Assembly: GCA_027919835.1 (NCBI GenBank)
Contig: JANVFP010000003.1
Span: forward strand, 1,488,001 to 1,552,000
Length of the DNA: 64,000 nt
From: Lentinula raphanica
Taxonomy: Eukaryota; Basidiomycota; Agaricomycetes; Agaricales; Omphalotaceae
Direction of reading: 5' to 3'
Part shown: positions 47,049 to 58,674 of the stretch, piece after piece
Layout: each line of letters opens with the position of its first letter
Numbering within the stretch: the stretch's first letter is position 1
Notes under the pieces: model-generated
What the model was told of the DNA's origin: nothing
Database searches by the model: none
The model's input: the letters and a program-made list of their open reading frames with translations, nothing else
Made by a program: the position numbers and the translations under genes

Positions 47049-48900
47049 ATGTGGAGACCAGCAACACGCCAGATAACAGGGACGAATGACGGTAAGCTCC
47101 AGTCATTTTCAGCCTTTTATTGTCATTCTGACCTTAAATTTCACAGTGCCTTTAGGAAACCGTCGTCGATTCGGTCCCGCACCCACTGAAGAAGCAGCAC
47201 CTCCTCAACTTGCTCAACCGTCTCCTTCTGCCTATCCAAAACCTCAGGATCATGAAAGCCTAGGAAAGCGAGGCAGAGAAGAATCGCCTCAGAATGGAGA
47301 TCCGAAAGGTAAGCACAGAGTGTTTGACGCTAACCAAACGGTTGTCACTTTTTCGTCCCGAGACCATGGCACATATCAGGCGCTCTTGATTCAAACTCTC
47401 ATCCCACTGACCTTATGTATATAACCTAACCTTTTACTTGTCTGTTACACTCCGTTCAGTCGATCCCAATGCTCCTCGTAAACGACGAAGTCGTTGGGGA
47501 GAGGTCAAAACAGAGATCCCTGGCTTGCCGACAGCCATCTCTGCCGTCGGTGTCTCTCAAGCTCAACTTGACAACTATGCGATACATCTGCGATTGGAGG
47601 AAATCAACCGAAAGCTTAGGTTGAATAACTTTGTCCCACCTGAGCGTGAACGGTGCGTACCCTCAGCCCTGATTATCACTGCTTCCGGTACTGATAAACA
47701 CTTTTCAGATCGCCCTCCCCTCCGCCTACCTATGATGCCCATGGTCGCCGAACGAACACTCGCGAAGTTCGTTACAAGAAGAAACTCGAGGACGAGCGGA
47801 TCAAATTGGTCGACCGAGCGATGAAAAATGACCCCAACTTCCGACCTCCTGTTGAATATGCGCAACAGAAGCGCTCCCAACGTCCCTCAGATAAAGTCTA
47901 CATCCCAGTCAAAGAGTTTCCTGAAATCAATTTCTTTGGTCTGCTCGTCGGACCTCGTGGAAATAGTTTGAAGAAGATGGAGGCTGAAAGTGGAGCGAAG
48001 ATTAGTATCAGAGGGAAGGGAAGTGTGAAGGAAGGAAAGGCTAGACCAGATCAGTATGCTGATGATGCTGAAGAGGATCTTCATTGTCTTGTTCTTGCTG
48101 ACTCTGACGAGAAAGTCGCTGCTTGCGTTAGACTGATCAACAAGGTTATTGAAACCGTAAGTGTAAATTTTCTTTCGTTGGCTGCGTCGAGTCTTGACAA
48201 TTTTGCGTATATAGGCTGCTTCCACACCCGAGGGCCAGAACGAGCACAAGAGAAACCAACTGCGTCAACTTGCCGCGCTGAATGGTCAGTATTTTCATCC
48301 TTATTGCCCTTCGTACAAAGCTCATACTCTTCTCCAGGTACTCTGCGTGATGACGAAAACCAGATCTGCCAAAATTGTGGTGGTGTCGGACATCGCAAAT
48401 ACGACTGTCCGGAGCAGCGTAACTTCACCGCGAACATCATTTGCCGTGTATGTGGAAGCGCCGGACATATGGCGCGCGACTGCACAGTGAACAGAGACCC
48501 GAATGCTCCACCTCCACCTCCGACACCTCCTGTTGGCCGCGGTGGGTTCGACTCTGAGTACGCGAACTTGATGGCGGAACTCGGTGAGCCTGGTGCTGCG
48601 GCTCCGGATATGTCGAAGCCTTCCTGGGCTGCTGGTCCGAGGGCGGGCCAAGATATCACTGGCGGAGGAACGAACATCCCTCCGTGGCGTCGTCCTGAAA
48701 ACTGGCAATCGAACACTCAGCCGCAGCAGCAGTTCCGTCCACCTCAGGGAGGTTATGGTGGCGGATATGGCGCACCAGGTGGTGGGTATGGTGGTGGGCA
48801 GTGGGCAGGCCAGGGCGGGTATTCTCAGCAATCGCAGGACTACAACAACAACTATGCGCCTTATTATCAGAGCCAATACAGCCAACAGCATGCTGGCTAA
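47049..48900 (+). CDS. MSL5: Branchpoint-bridging protein (BBP/SF1)
   Basis: A splicing factor that recognises the intron branchpoint in the early spliceosome. It starts MWRPATRQITGTND at 47049. The family helix-hairpin part precedes the KH domain: RKRRSRWGEVKTEIPGLPTA, LEEINRKLRLNNFVPPERER, RSPSPPPTYDAHGRRTNTRE. The KH-QUA2 region follows: KVYIPVKEFPEINFFGLLVG, PRGNSLKKMEAESGAKISIR, GKGSVKEGKARPDQYADDAE. Two CCHC zinc knuckles: CQNCGGVGHRKYDC and CRVCGSAGHMARDC. The C-terminus is Pro-, Gly-, Gln- and Tyr-rich. The RWGE motif (of the ULM type that binds U2AF65) is kept. Introns lie near 47093-47146, 47309-47458, 47654-47708, 48157-48214 and 48286-48337. With SYF1 it is the second splicing factor here. 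Confidence 0.95.
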
Positions 48901-49402
48901 AACTGCCGTATAACATTCTAGTCTCAATTTCGACCATCTGACTCCAGGGTTTCTCTCCTCGCTAACTGTTATCCCAGCTCAAATGCAGGCAGACTCGACA
49001 CGGACTGAACACTCGGTACTCATCATTCACTAACCCCTTCATCCACAGAGTGATGGGTAGGCGCGATTCTTAGCTGATTACTGACCTATAACCTACATAA
49101 CTTGTTCTGAAAAAAATAAAACTTGTTTCAATCTTTCTTAGAATCCGCTCTGTCTTTTGGTTGAGCTTGGTACAAGTCTGAACAACTACGACTGGTGGAG
49201 TAAAATTCTGAACCCTCTACAGCTTTTTCAGTTTCAACCGGATCTCGAACTGAGTCGTAATGATCGTCCAAGTTTCCCAGTTAGGCATCAGACTTTCCAG
49301 TTATGGTACTCGGTCCAAGCAGAAAATCGAAGACAACTTCCTCTTCTGGTTTTGGATTCAACGTCATCATTTTCGATCCTGAGCCGGCTCACTTCCAACA
49401 GA
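48901..49402. other. Intergenic, BBP 3' flank and CON-6 upstream region
   Basis: No supported gene. CT- and AT-rich, with the CON-6 TATA box at its end. Confidence 0.4.
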
Positions 49403-49410
49403 TATATAAA
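49403..49410 (+). promoter_or_regulatory. TATA box of the CON-6 gene
   Basis: TATATAAA, 87-94 bp before the start codon at 49497. Confidence 0.6.
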
Positions 49411-49496
49411 CCTTCTCGAACCTCCCACTTTTCTTCATCGAGTTCTTTCGCTCTTACATCCAACCACTCAACCGCATATATTCAACTTGAACAACA

Positions 49497-49904
49497 ATGT
49501 CCTCCAACGACCAGAAGAACCCTGAGCGCGTCGCCGCTGGCCTCCGTGGTACTCTCCACAACGACAACGTCTCTGGCGAAGCCAAGGACCGCGCTGCCGA
49601 CCGTCTTCGTGAGATGGGTGACGACTTCGAGAACAAGACCAGCCACTCCGCTGGCACTGGTGACCAACACAAGAACCAAGTCCTTGGTATGTGCATTCTG
49701 GATCGTTGATTGGTGACACCATCTGACTCTTATTTCAGGAGGATACAAGGCTACCCTTCACAGTAAGATCGTTGTCGTTTCTTGTGCTCAAATACTGACA
49801 GTGGTGTAGACGACAAAGTCGGTGAAGATGCCAAGAACCACGCGCGTCAAGTCCTCGAAGAGAACGACGCTAGCGAGGAGCCTTTGCCTCAATCCAGGAA
49901 CTAA
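49497..49904 (+). CDS. con-6: Conidiation-specific protein 6
   Basis: Three exons with two short introns (near 49687-49738 and 49762-49809) give a protein of about 100 residues. It contains two copies of the CON-6 motif: NPERVAAGLRGTLHNDNVSG (EAKDRAADRLREMG follows) and VLGGYKATLHNDKVGEDAKN (HARQVLEEN follows). It is small and hydrophilic, with many Asn, Asp and Lys. In fungi such proteins accumulate in spores or under stress; the biochemical role is not established. A good TATA box suggests regulated expression. Complete, ends PLPQSRN. Confidence 0.93.
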
Positions 49905-50780
49905 GATGGTACGCTGTATGCTGTCAATATCTTCGCATATATGCTCAACCTTCTCGCGCAGGCTGCTTTAGCCATTTTCCTTAGCATAGATTGTGGTCTG
50001 TGTCGTATCATGTAATAAACTGAAGTGAAGAAATACGAATTCCATGCTCGTTCGTGTCCAAGTCTGCAGCAAGTCTGTCGCCGTCAAAAGAAAAATACGG
50101 ATGAGTTACATAACTACTGCAAAAGATTGGACGGTCTGTGTCGCCTTTCGAATCCAATTGTCTGACAACAAGCTGATTGCAAGGGTTGAACGTCACTCTG
50201 TTGACCTTCGAATTGCAAAGCGCTCCTCCTTCTCCCCATGAGCCTTGTATTCGGTACACGTCAGCATGATTTTGCCGTTCATCGGCACATACTTCGGTTG
50301 CCCTTCTTTGTCGTTCGCGATGATGGTGAAAAAAGATTGGGAACGTGAGGCGATTGTATTGACTGGGAAGGTTCGAAAATCGTGGTAATCGAGAGAACGT
50401 GTGTAAAACCACAGCGCAACGGAATTCACGTCTGAGTACAAGTCACATCTTCAGAGGGCCCGTATTATATCGATCTGCAGTTTGTACGATTTCAACTTTC
50501 GACGACGAGTTCGGGGCTTCGAGGGGCAATCAAGAACGATAGCAAATCGCGTCTTGGACAATCATGCCCCGGATACTCTTCTCTGTCCCCGTTATCTGCC
50601 TAATTTCGTTGAGGGTGGTACTAGGGCTTTTGGGATACACGATAGAGAGGTTCTGACAAGACGAAGCTTAAGAACTCATGAAGACTTACGGCTGGGGAAG
50701 AAGTAGCATAGCTGCCAGATATTCTATGTACGGAATGACGTCCGTGGCTGGTAGTGGATAGGAGGTGAAACAGTGTGAAA
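49905..50780. other. Intergenic; weak minus-strand exon-like frame
   Basis: On the minus strand 50193-50420 reads VALWFYTRSLDYHDFRTFPV ... YVPMNGKIMLTCTEYKAHGE. It is preceded by an acceptor-like CAG, so it may be the last exon of a small gene, but no front part was found. No other feature. Confidence 0.3.
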
Positions 50781-50804
50781 CATTGAGCATACACAGTTCA
50801 GTAA

Positions 50805-50992
50805 TCATGATTCTGTCTCAGAGATCGACAGGCTTGAGCGCCTATTTGCTCAAAACGGTCATCTTCTGTCTCAGAAACAGTTGATCGAAAACTTTCAAGA
50901 TAGAATGAACCTGGAGCGGACGTTCTTCGAACTTCCAGGTGAACTTTTGCTCAGAATCTTCATCTTTCTCCCCTACTTTCAACGTCTATCAT
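50805..50992 (+). pseudogene. F-box protein fragment cut off at a tRNA gene
   Basis: An open frame (around DSVSEIDRLERLFAQNGHLL) ends in a recognisable F-box start: FFELPGELLLRIFIFLPYFQ (about 50931-50990). The frame then runs straight into the tRNA-Cys gene at 50993, and no continuation of an F-box protein was found after it. F-box proteins are substrate adaptors of SCF ubiquitin ligases; this one keeps only part of the box. It is likely a truncated relic, possibly broken when the tRNA arrived. Confidence 0.5.
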
Positions 50993-51092
50993 GTCCGTGT
51001 AACTCAGTGGTAGAGTGTGAGATTGCAACCTCGGTGTAAATAAACACAAATAAACAATCTTGAAGCCGCGTGTTCGAACCACGCCACGGACT
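50993..51092 (+). tRNA. tRNA-Cys (GCA) with 28-nt intron
   Basis: The acceptor stem GTCCGTG pairs fully with CACGGAC; the discriminator is T (U73), as in tRNA-Cys. The D arm is ACTC-AGTGGTA-GAGT; the T arm is GCGTG-TTCGAAC-CACGC. The anticodon GCA is at 51025-51027. The anticodon stem closes only if 51029-51056 is removed as an intron after A37, the usual position of nuclear tRNA introns. The mature length is 72 nt. A T-run follows for Pol III termination (51098-51110). Confidence 0.92.
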
Positions 51093-51758
51093 TTGTTTTT
51101 CTCTTTTTTGTTGAAGAATCACCTAGAATCTGTGTATCTCTTACAACTCACCTCCTCTAGCCGCTCTCTAGCTTGCTCTCTAGGTTCCTCCCATATGCTT
51201 GGAACGGTCATCCACAAATCAACCTTCGTAAACCCAACTAAACGTCTACCATCTTGATTGCAGGTTCGAGTGCACTTCGTTCAAAACTTGCTCGCGAATC
51301 GTCACCTTTCAGGACATGTGGGACACAATTCGTCCACTTTATGACTCGAGGTCGCTCCTGCAAGAGAGTTCCACGGAATAGGAGGAAAGTCTTTGATAGA
51401 GTTGAGGAAGCTAGAAGCCGAAGCATTGAAGAATGAACACCCATGCTTGATGAGATGAGGCGCGCAGTGTGCATTGAAGCGTAGCCACCATGATCTACCA
51501 GACCTCCATCATCAGCCAGTACAGCCATCATCACACGTATACAGCCTGATACAGCTGCCAGCACGATATGAAAGGATACGGATCGCCCCGAATTCTCACA
51601 GAAATACCGCATTTCTTTGCGGTACATAGTAAATCTCGCTCAAATGAGAGCTTCACCCTCAAGTTGATTCTTCCTTTCCAACGTCAAACGTTAAGCCGCT
51701 GGTCGCCTTATCGGACAACCCTACAATTACAAAATTCTCTTGCCAAAATCCACCATCG
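51093..51758. other. Intergenic, no supported gene
   Basis: Short frames on both strands at 51238-51627 show no domain. A weak likeness to the P-family box (GCTGGTC, 8 extra bases, CGGACAAC) is at about 51696-51716, some 45-60 bp before the next gene. Confidence 0.35.
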
Positions 51759-53506
51759 ATGGTTCGTTCACGTTCTGTGCTCATCTTCGTCACTTTGAGC
51801 GCCGCTTCGATCGCTGCCGCTGCTCCCCTACGGCTTGCGTCTATCGTCGCCGAGCCTGCCAGTCAAGAGGAAGCCTCATGCGCCCTCTTCGGCCAAGACC
51901 CTCCTGAATCCGGGGATCCTCAAGATTGTGGTAAAAGTGAGCGTAATGTTTCTTCCGGTGAACATAATGTTCTCGACATGGTGAGTCTTCAATGCAGCCA
52001 CCTCAAGTCACTATATCCTGATTCTTGACTCTCTGGTTTTTCCTGCTCTCACAGTTGAACTCTTTTCCCTCCAGCCATGATTCTCCTGGCATCGTTTCAT
52101 TACCTCCCTTTCACTCCCCTTCGAGTCCGGAGCGTGTAGACGCTGATAATACTGAGAGTGTTCCCAGTATCGAGTTTCTTGCCCTCGACCCTTCTGGTCC
52201 CTGTAATCCCACTTCGAGCCAAGAGTATACAGACCCTGACAATACTGTTTCCAGTATCGAGTCTCGTGCACCCTATACTTCTGGTCCACTTGAAGCTGTC
52301 TGTCGTTCGATAGGCGTCCTTTCTCCAGGCACTCCCCATGCGCCCGACGCTCATTCCCTTCTTCAAAAGTGTACGGACACTGAGATCTCTAGTGCTGATG
52401 GTCCCAGTTCTCCTGCCCTCCGTCTCTCTGTTCCACCTCAGCCAGCTAGCACGTTTCCCGCAAGTCCTCTCTATGATGCTGCGTCCCCGAATCAGCGTAA
52501 GGATGCTCGAGAAGAGGAAGACACTCTCATCACCGCTCGCATCTCTGCTGGTCTATCTCATCCCTCGCCGTCCGTCGATTATCCCCTTCTTCGAGAGCGT
52601 AGTGTTAGCACTGACATCGCCAGTGCTCATAGTATTGAAACCCGTCCCCCTGATAGACCTCCTGGTCCACCTGTTGTCAATAGTGACATGATGAGCCCAT
52701 ACTATCCATTCATCGCTGGTCTCAAAGCTTCAGATCAAGCTCAGACAGCAGGAGTTGTGCGTCATCATGTCAGGGCAAAAGACATCATGTCCTACGAAAA
52801 GGCTACAAATGACTCCACAAGCTGGGATGAATTCGTCAAAACGAAGAGTGGACAAGTATGGCTGGAATTTGATCGACTTCTAGCCAATTTACATCCCTCA
52901 TTTGACCGACTCTCAGTCAAAATATTGATCATGGCAGATATCATCCTAGCACACCTGGAGCCTGTTTCTGAAGTAGTTGCACTCCACGTGTACGACGAGC
53001 TCAGGGAGTGGAACTCTGGTCAGTATCAGAAAGACACCAAAGCTTCCGAGGATTGGGAACAGTTTCTTCTCACAGAGACTGGGAGGCTATGCTCCAAAGT
53101 TCTTAAACGGATAGACAATGAACGGCGTTACGAGTATCATCTTCCACTGTTGAATCGTCGCTCTCTCATAGGTATGATTTCTGAAGATATTCGAGGTCTC
53201 ACTGTGTACGACAAAGCGACAGCCAAGATGAACGACATTTTCAAAAGTAGGGCCTGTACGGGCGGTGATGGCCAAGCTAGTCTCCGCGCTGCTTGTAGTG
53301 ACATGGGGCTTTTCAGAATACTGCATTCGCCTTGTTACCAACTATATCAGGCAATGGTCTCTAAATCACCACTTGAAGTAGCACTTGTGCTATATGACAA
53401 GATGGAGAAGCAGCTACAAGAAGTGCGAGCGAATGGAAATTGGGGGAGGGATAAGGGTGCAACATGTCCAGCCAGATCGTACCCTTCCAGAAATCACCAA
53501 CAATAG
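51759..53506 (+). CDS. Large secreted protein with degenerate repeats, unknown function
   Basis: The signal peptide (MVRSRSVLIFVTLSAASIAA, cleavage near AAAAP) is on exon 1, which ends near 51979. One intron (about 51980-52053) leads to a single long exon, giving about 558 residues. The first half is Ser/Pro/Asp-rich with degenerate repeats: DADNTESVPSIEFLALDPSG, TDPDNTVSSIESRAPYTSGP and STDIASAHSIETRPPDRPPG. The second half is globular and shows an internal duplication: SWDEFVKTKSGQVWLEFDRL against DWEQFLLTETGRLCSKVLKR, each followed by a helical part. Cys residues are scattered. It has no membrane span besides the leader. Family not recognised; probably lineage-specific. Confidence 0.65.
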
Positions 53507-53931
53507 AACCGGTGCACTGGCTAGTATTTGCTACTACTATGACTGTTACCTGCATCTTGGCTCTCATCGTACAGTGATCTGCCAACTTCCCCATTAGCAT
53601 GTTCCACCATTGACTATCCACCCCTGCTTCCGATCCATTGCCTTCCATTATTCATGACCTGCTCTGTATGCGCTTGTTCGACTGCCTCTGTACTGCTCGC
53701 CCGACGCCTTTGTCCAATCAGGAAGCCATTTGTAGAACAAGAGATTAAACTGAAGAGCGTACAACTCACCCCACTCACGCTCGTTCATCTATTTGCACGC
53801 TGCAAATGAAAGATGCAATTACGAAGATGATACTATGATACACGATGGCAACATAATTTACATGTATGCAAGAATAAACCCGGAACGTAGCATAAAAAAG
53901 AAAATATGCCTGAATAGCTCATGTGTGTGTC
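53507..53931. other. Convergent 3' flanks, no gene seen
   Basis: Between the stops of two genes that face each other. Nothing supported. Confidence 0.4.
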
Positions 53932-56881
53932 TCATTCGTTGAATGAGATAGGCTTGTTATACAAAGAGAAATACGAATCCTGCTCCTGCTCAATCTCAGC
54001 ATCAGTAATGTTACCCTCTATACTTTCCTCTTGCTCTTCTTCAATGGCATTAGCGTACACCGTGTCGAGCATACTCGTCAATCCAGTCTCTACTATTGAG
54101 AGACACTTGGCCAAATCGTCAATCGTCCTTGCCAACTCAGCCTGAGTACTTTCCACGGACACGAGCGTGGAGTAATCCAGCGGCCTCAGGATTGGAACAA
54201 CGGATTGTCCAGATAGGGAGGTTATAGATCCTACTGAGGGTGAAGGATGGTGGGTGTAAGCACGACCCGAAGGGTACATCGACGATGTCATGTCGACTGG
54301 AGCAGAGCGAAGGTCAAACGGAGGAGGAGAGCTCGTTCTCGGTAAACCTAATGAAAACGAAGAACCGGCATCCTTGAAGTTCGGGTGAACAAAAGGTGCA
54401 GGAGACGGATTTGTGGTCGTCGATGTGTTGAGATGGCTTGGGGAGGAACTGAATATTCGACTATTTACTGAGGGTGATGGTGGTAAAAGATCAGTGAGGC
54501 CAAGCTGATGTTCCGAAGATAACGAGGGGATCTAGAAAAGAGTTCCATGTCAATAGTGAACTTATCGGGCTTGTAGTTGGGGGTCCTACCTTCAAAACAT
54601 CCTTGAGTCCTGGCGTACCCAGATTTGTGGTACGACTATTCGAACTAGAGTCACTCCCACTCCTATGACGCCGCATCGGCTCAGCAAAAGGTCTGACAGG
54701 TGGTAAAAGCGGTGAACCATCTAAAGACAGATCTGGATGATGAAGCGATGGCATCGCTGCAACCGCAGAGCTAGGAGGACTCTGTACTTCTGGTAAAGCT
54801 GTCGCGGACCGGGTACGCATTATCGATGGTGACGGACGCGCGGCAGATGCAGATGCATTTCTTCTGTTAGATGAGCTAGTGTCCAACGAATACGTCGTCT
54901 GGTGTGATCCTGGCGAAGTCGTCGCTGGATTCGGTCTAGCTGAGGTCGAGGTGGATGATGACGCAAGCCCATCCCTTGCATGTGTACTACCTAAAGGCGT
55001 TGTGATTGCCTTTGGATTAGCGGGAAACTGGAAGGCTGTCGAGGACGCGAGGTTGAAGTTTGGGGATGGGGATGGATTTGGATGGTATGGATCTGGATGT
55101 GGGGTGCTCTGACCCGTCAATCCTTCTCCTGTACTTTGCGACCGTTTTCGAGGGATTAGAGGTCGGGTTGTAGATGCCGTTGATATATCTGGAGAAGAAG
55201 AGGATAGCCCAGAGGGTGAGTTGGAATTGACTGGAATAGTATGCGTTGGAAGGTCAGGGATCTTGTCAGATATTGGCGGTATGGCAATATCTGGTGGACC
55301 TCGAGTAGAACGAACATCCCGATAGGTAGCGGTTGATCGTGCAGGGGCTGGAACAGTTGAAGAAGAGTCACTTTTCTCTGTCTCCGGTGTCATGTCGTCC
55401 AAGTTCAAATCGCGTGACTCAGTAGTAGTTGGTGACGATGTAGAGGTCGGATCCTTCTCTAGATCGTTTAAATTCAATCTTGACCTCGTCGGTCGGGGAA
55501 ACACAAATTCGCGTGTTTTCGCAAGATCCTCTTCGTGCACTTCGAGTGGTAAAGGACGTTTGGGTTGTGCGGTAGTAGTAGGGGCTGTCACTGTAGATGG
55601 TAATGGGGGTGAAGGCAAGCTGCGCGGGATTGGTTGTTGGTACTTTGCAGGACGAAATGTGTTTTGTTGCGTGGAATCGTCTCCAAAAAGGAGGCGCAAG
55701 GAAGAAGGAAGAGCTGCGCTTTGACCAGGACGAATGGTTGCCTGCGCGTTTGCAGGTTCTGTATCGAGTCCATCGTAATAAGAACTAGCGTCGTCTTCAA
55801 AGGTGGTAGCATGAGGTCGACCTCGAACAGTTTCGAACTCCCAGATATTTTCTATGTCCGTGTCTAATCTGCACTCGGGATCAATACAGAGGGGGGTGGC
55901 GTGCAATATTTACACGCACTCTTCTACTTCCCAATCCAGTGGACCCGCTAGACTATCACGAGGTCCGGCTTGTTGTAACCTTCGGACAGGCTCCTGCAAT
56001 ACCGATAGAGGAACTTTGGCGACTGATTTGATCCACTTCGTCTTCAAGAGCTCGTCTGCAGGAAGACGCTAGTAAAGATGAGCACTTGTACGTCAAACAA
56101 CACAGAACATTGAGATGCGTACTTCCGTTGGGGATTCTTTCAAGCAAAATGACATAAAGTCGCGCATGTCCTTCCCTGCTTCGGCATCAGTAAGACGTGG
56201 CGGCTTGGCCCTGGGGATCAAGTCCATAACCTTGAACTTGTCAAGATTGGAATGGGGTGGCGTTCCTTTGACCATCTCGTATATCATGATGCCCAAGCTC
56301 CAGATATCAGCCTTCGTGTCATAAACCGGTACGGCCTGCACAACCTCGGGTGCCATCCAATATGGTGTCCCAGTGAGTGTGTTCCGCTTACTAGATGTCG
56401 TAGCAAGCAAGGCGGATACACCGAAATCACAGATCATCACTTTCCCGGTAGACGTGACGAGTACATTGGCAGCTTTCATGTCTCTGTGTATGACTGGAAC
56501 CTTATGTAGATAGCTGAGACCGACCAAGACCTCCCTAATAATCACTGATATGAACTTCTCCTCCAAGCAGCCATCCCTGGAAGCTTTCATCAACGCCAAC
56601 ACACTCCCACCTTGCGCGAATTCCATCACGATCCAAACCCTGGGGCCATCCATGTAGCAGCCAAAATATTTAGTGATATTTGGAGCGTCCCTGAGTTGAG
56701 CGAGGAGAGCGACTTCGCGCTGTATGTCGTCCACATCGTCGTCCGGAGTGTCAAGATTTATGATCTTGAGAGCGACAACGTTTCCGGTAGGTATATGGAT
56801 ACCTTTGGAGACGGAGCCATATGCGCCTTTTCCTACAGTCTCTAAACGCTTGTAGAGCTGGTGAACTGAAGGCTGAGCCAT
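53932..56881 (-). CDS. Ste20/germinal-centre-kinase-type protein kinase
   Basis: The kinase domain is at the N-terminus (residues about 8-265): the Gly loop GKGAYGS, Lys39 in VVALKIINL, HRD in VIHRDMKAANVL, DFG in ICDFGVSALL, and GTPYWMAPEVVQAVPVYDTK, the Ste20-family activation segment. After an intron near 56090 the domain ends with RLPADELLKTKWIKSVAKVP. Another intron near 55915 leads to a long Ser/Thr/Pro-rich tail (55870-54540) and a helical end (ELARTIDDLAKCLSIVETGL, EEEQEESIEGNITDAEIEQE). The layout resembles fungal Nak1/Kic1 kinases of the RAM/MOR polarity pathway, but it could be another GCK branch such as Sid1. It shares a 137-bp divergent promoter with SSF1. Confidence 0.88.
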
Positions 56882-57018
56882 GCGATAGAAAGTAATAGTT
56901 GGTTGAGAGCCAGGAACATCAAGTTCAACGCATTTGAACGAAAGAGGAGAAGAAGAGATTTGTTCGCTTACGCAATCAAGATTTCCAATTCAAAAATTTG
57001 TTTTGTTTCCTCCACAAA

Positions 57019-58441
57019 ATGGGTCGTCGAAGAAAAACCCGGACACATCTCAAGGGAGAGGCTTCAAAAGATGCCTCAGACGGCTCTGCGCCAAAATCAT
57101 TCATCGTCAAGCATGGTCAAGTTGGATCCTCAATATCTCAGCTCGTGAGGGACATGCGGAAAGTAATGGAACCCAATACTGCAAGCAGGCTCAAGGTACA
57201 CCTTTTCTACATTCTTCGTCGTACAATATCTAATCTTGAAAAGGAAAGGAATAGGAATAAGCTGAAGGATTACTTGACCCTCGCTCCTGCGCTGCATGTA
57301 ACACATCTACTCGCCTTCACCCTTACCGACATCGCGCCTTCATTTCGGATCGTTCGTTTGTCCAATGGTCCAACTCTGAGCTTTCGAGTTGAACGATATA
57401 GTCTCATGAAAGATATCATGAACACCTCAAAACGAGCACGTAGCATTGGTATGGAGTATCTTACTCCTCCACTCGTATGTTACCTCGATTTCTTCCACCG
57501 AGCCTAGTTAACAATTCCGGAACAGCTCGTCCTTGCCTCATTTCCTCCTCCAGGGCCTAATACGCCTCCACACCTACCACTCGTAATGAAAGCCTTCCAA
57601 TCTCTCTTCCCGGCCTTATCACCACAGAATCTCACTCTCTCTTCTGCTCGTCGAGTCGTCCTCGTATCATATAACCCAGAACGTGGCACTATCGATTTCC
57701 GCCACTATATCATCACCGTCAAACCGTACGGAGTCTCTAAACGCGTCCGCCGTGTTCTAGAAGGTGTGACGACAAAAAATGCATCTGGATCGGTCCTGGA
57801 TCTAGGAAATGAAAAAGATGTAGCGGATTTTCTACTTCGCAAACGTGGAGAACCAGGTCCTGACGGAGGATATGAGAGTGCGGCTTCTTCTGCTGAAAGT
57901 GCGGCCGGAGACGATGGAGACACAGTCAATTTAGCTGATGACTACGTTGGGCGGAACAACAAAAAAGGTCAACGCAGGGCGGTGAGGTTGGACGAAGTTG
58001 GACCTAGATTAGAGCTCCGTCTCGTAAAAATCACAGAAGGTGTTCCAGGAAAAGAAGGTGCTGTGATATATCATGAATTTGGTAATTGCACATACTTCTC
58101 CCAAACTTCACGTTTTTCATCACGTCTTCCATTTTGTCGCAGTGAAAAAATCGAAGAAGGAAATTGCTGCTCAAAATGCCGCTCAAGCAGCGAAGGAGAA
58201 ACTCAGATTGGAGAGACGAAGAGAGCAAGAGCGGAACGTCGCCCGTAAGAAAGGAGAGACAGGAGACAATATCCGTGGTCTTGATGAAGAGGACAATGAT
58301 GACGACGCTGGGGATGAGAATGAAGACGGTTGGGACGACGAAGAAGACATCAGTGATGGGGAGGAAAGCGAGCTTGAAGAAGCAAGCAGTGACGAGGAAG
58401 AAGAAGGAAGACCAAACAAAAAAGGGAAGAGACTACGATGA
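57019..58441 (+). CDS. SSF1: Ribosome biogenesis protein SSF1 (PPAN), Brix domain
   Basis: A nucleolar factor for assembly of the large ribosomal subunit. It starts MGRRRKTRTHLKGEASKDAS. The Brix domain spans about residues 30-300: KSFIVKHGQVGSSISQLVRD, MRKVMEPNTASRLK, then after a short intron NRNKLKDYLTLAPALHVTHL, FRIVRLSNGPTLSFRVERYS, and in later exons FQSLFPALSPQNLTLSSARR, IDFRHYIITVKPYGVSKRVR. It continues EVGPRLELRLVKITEGVPGK and YHEFVKKSKKEIAAQNAAQA. The C-terminus is coiled-coil then acidic (EEDNDDDAGDENEDGWDDEE). Introns near 57195-57242, 57478-57525 and 58080-58140. Length of about 425 residues is typical. Confidence 0.94.
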
Positions 58442-58576
58442 AACTATGTAGGTACATACCTAGACCTGTGTATTCTCCTTCTCTCTTTTCACATTTCAAA
58501 TGATGCCTTCAAAGTATGGAGTTGTGATTCAAAGTCCAGATTCATGAATCCTAACACTTTGGAAAGGTGACTAGGG

Positions 58577-58583
58577 TATAAAA
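58577..58583 (+). promoter_or_regulatory. TATA box of the Argonaute gene
   Basis: TATAAAA within the symmetric GGGTATAAAACCC, 92-98 bp before the start codon at 58675. The space from the SSF1 stop is only 233 bp. Confidence 0.55.
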
Positions 58584-58674
58584 CCCAGCCCCAGTCCCCT
58601 TCTTCCCTTCGTCTTCCCTTCTCCTCAAACGTTTGAAACCCACAAACACATCTACCCATCACACAAGACACCAA

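Noticed and set aside
48081..48927. Long minus-strand frames opposite BBP
   Set aside because: Shadows of the Gly/Pro/Gln-rich BBP C-terminus and zinc knuckles, which are unambiguous on the plus strand.
51696..51716. A further P-family box before the gene at 51759
   Set aside because: Only parts match (GCTGGTC, then 8 extra bases, then CGGACAAC), so the CGG-N5-CCG spacing is lost. Too weak to list as a site.
54879..55867. Plus-strand open frames opposite the kinase tail
   Set aside because: Shadows of the low-complexity Ser/Thr/Pro tail of the minus-strand kinase.
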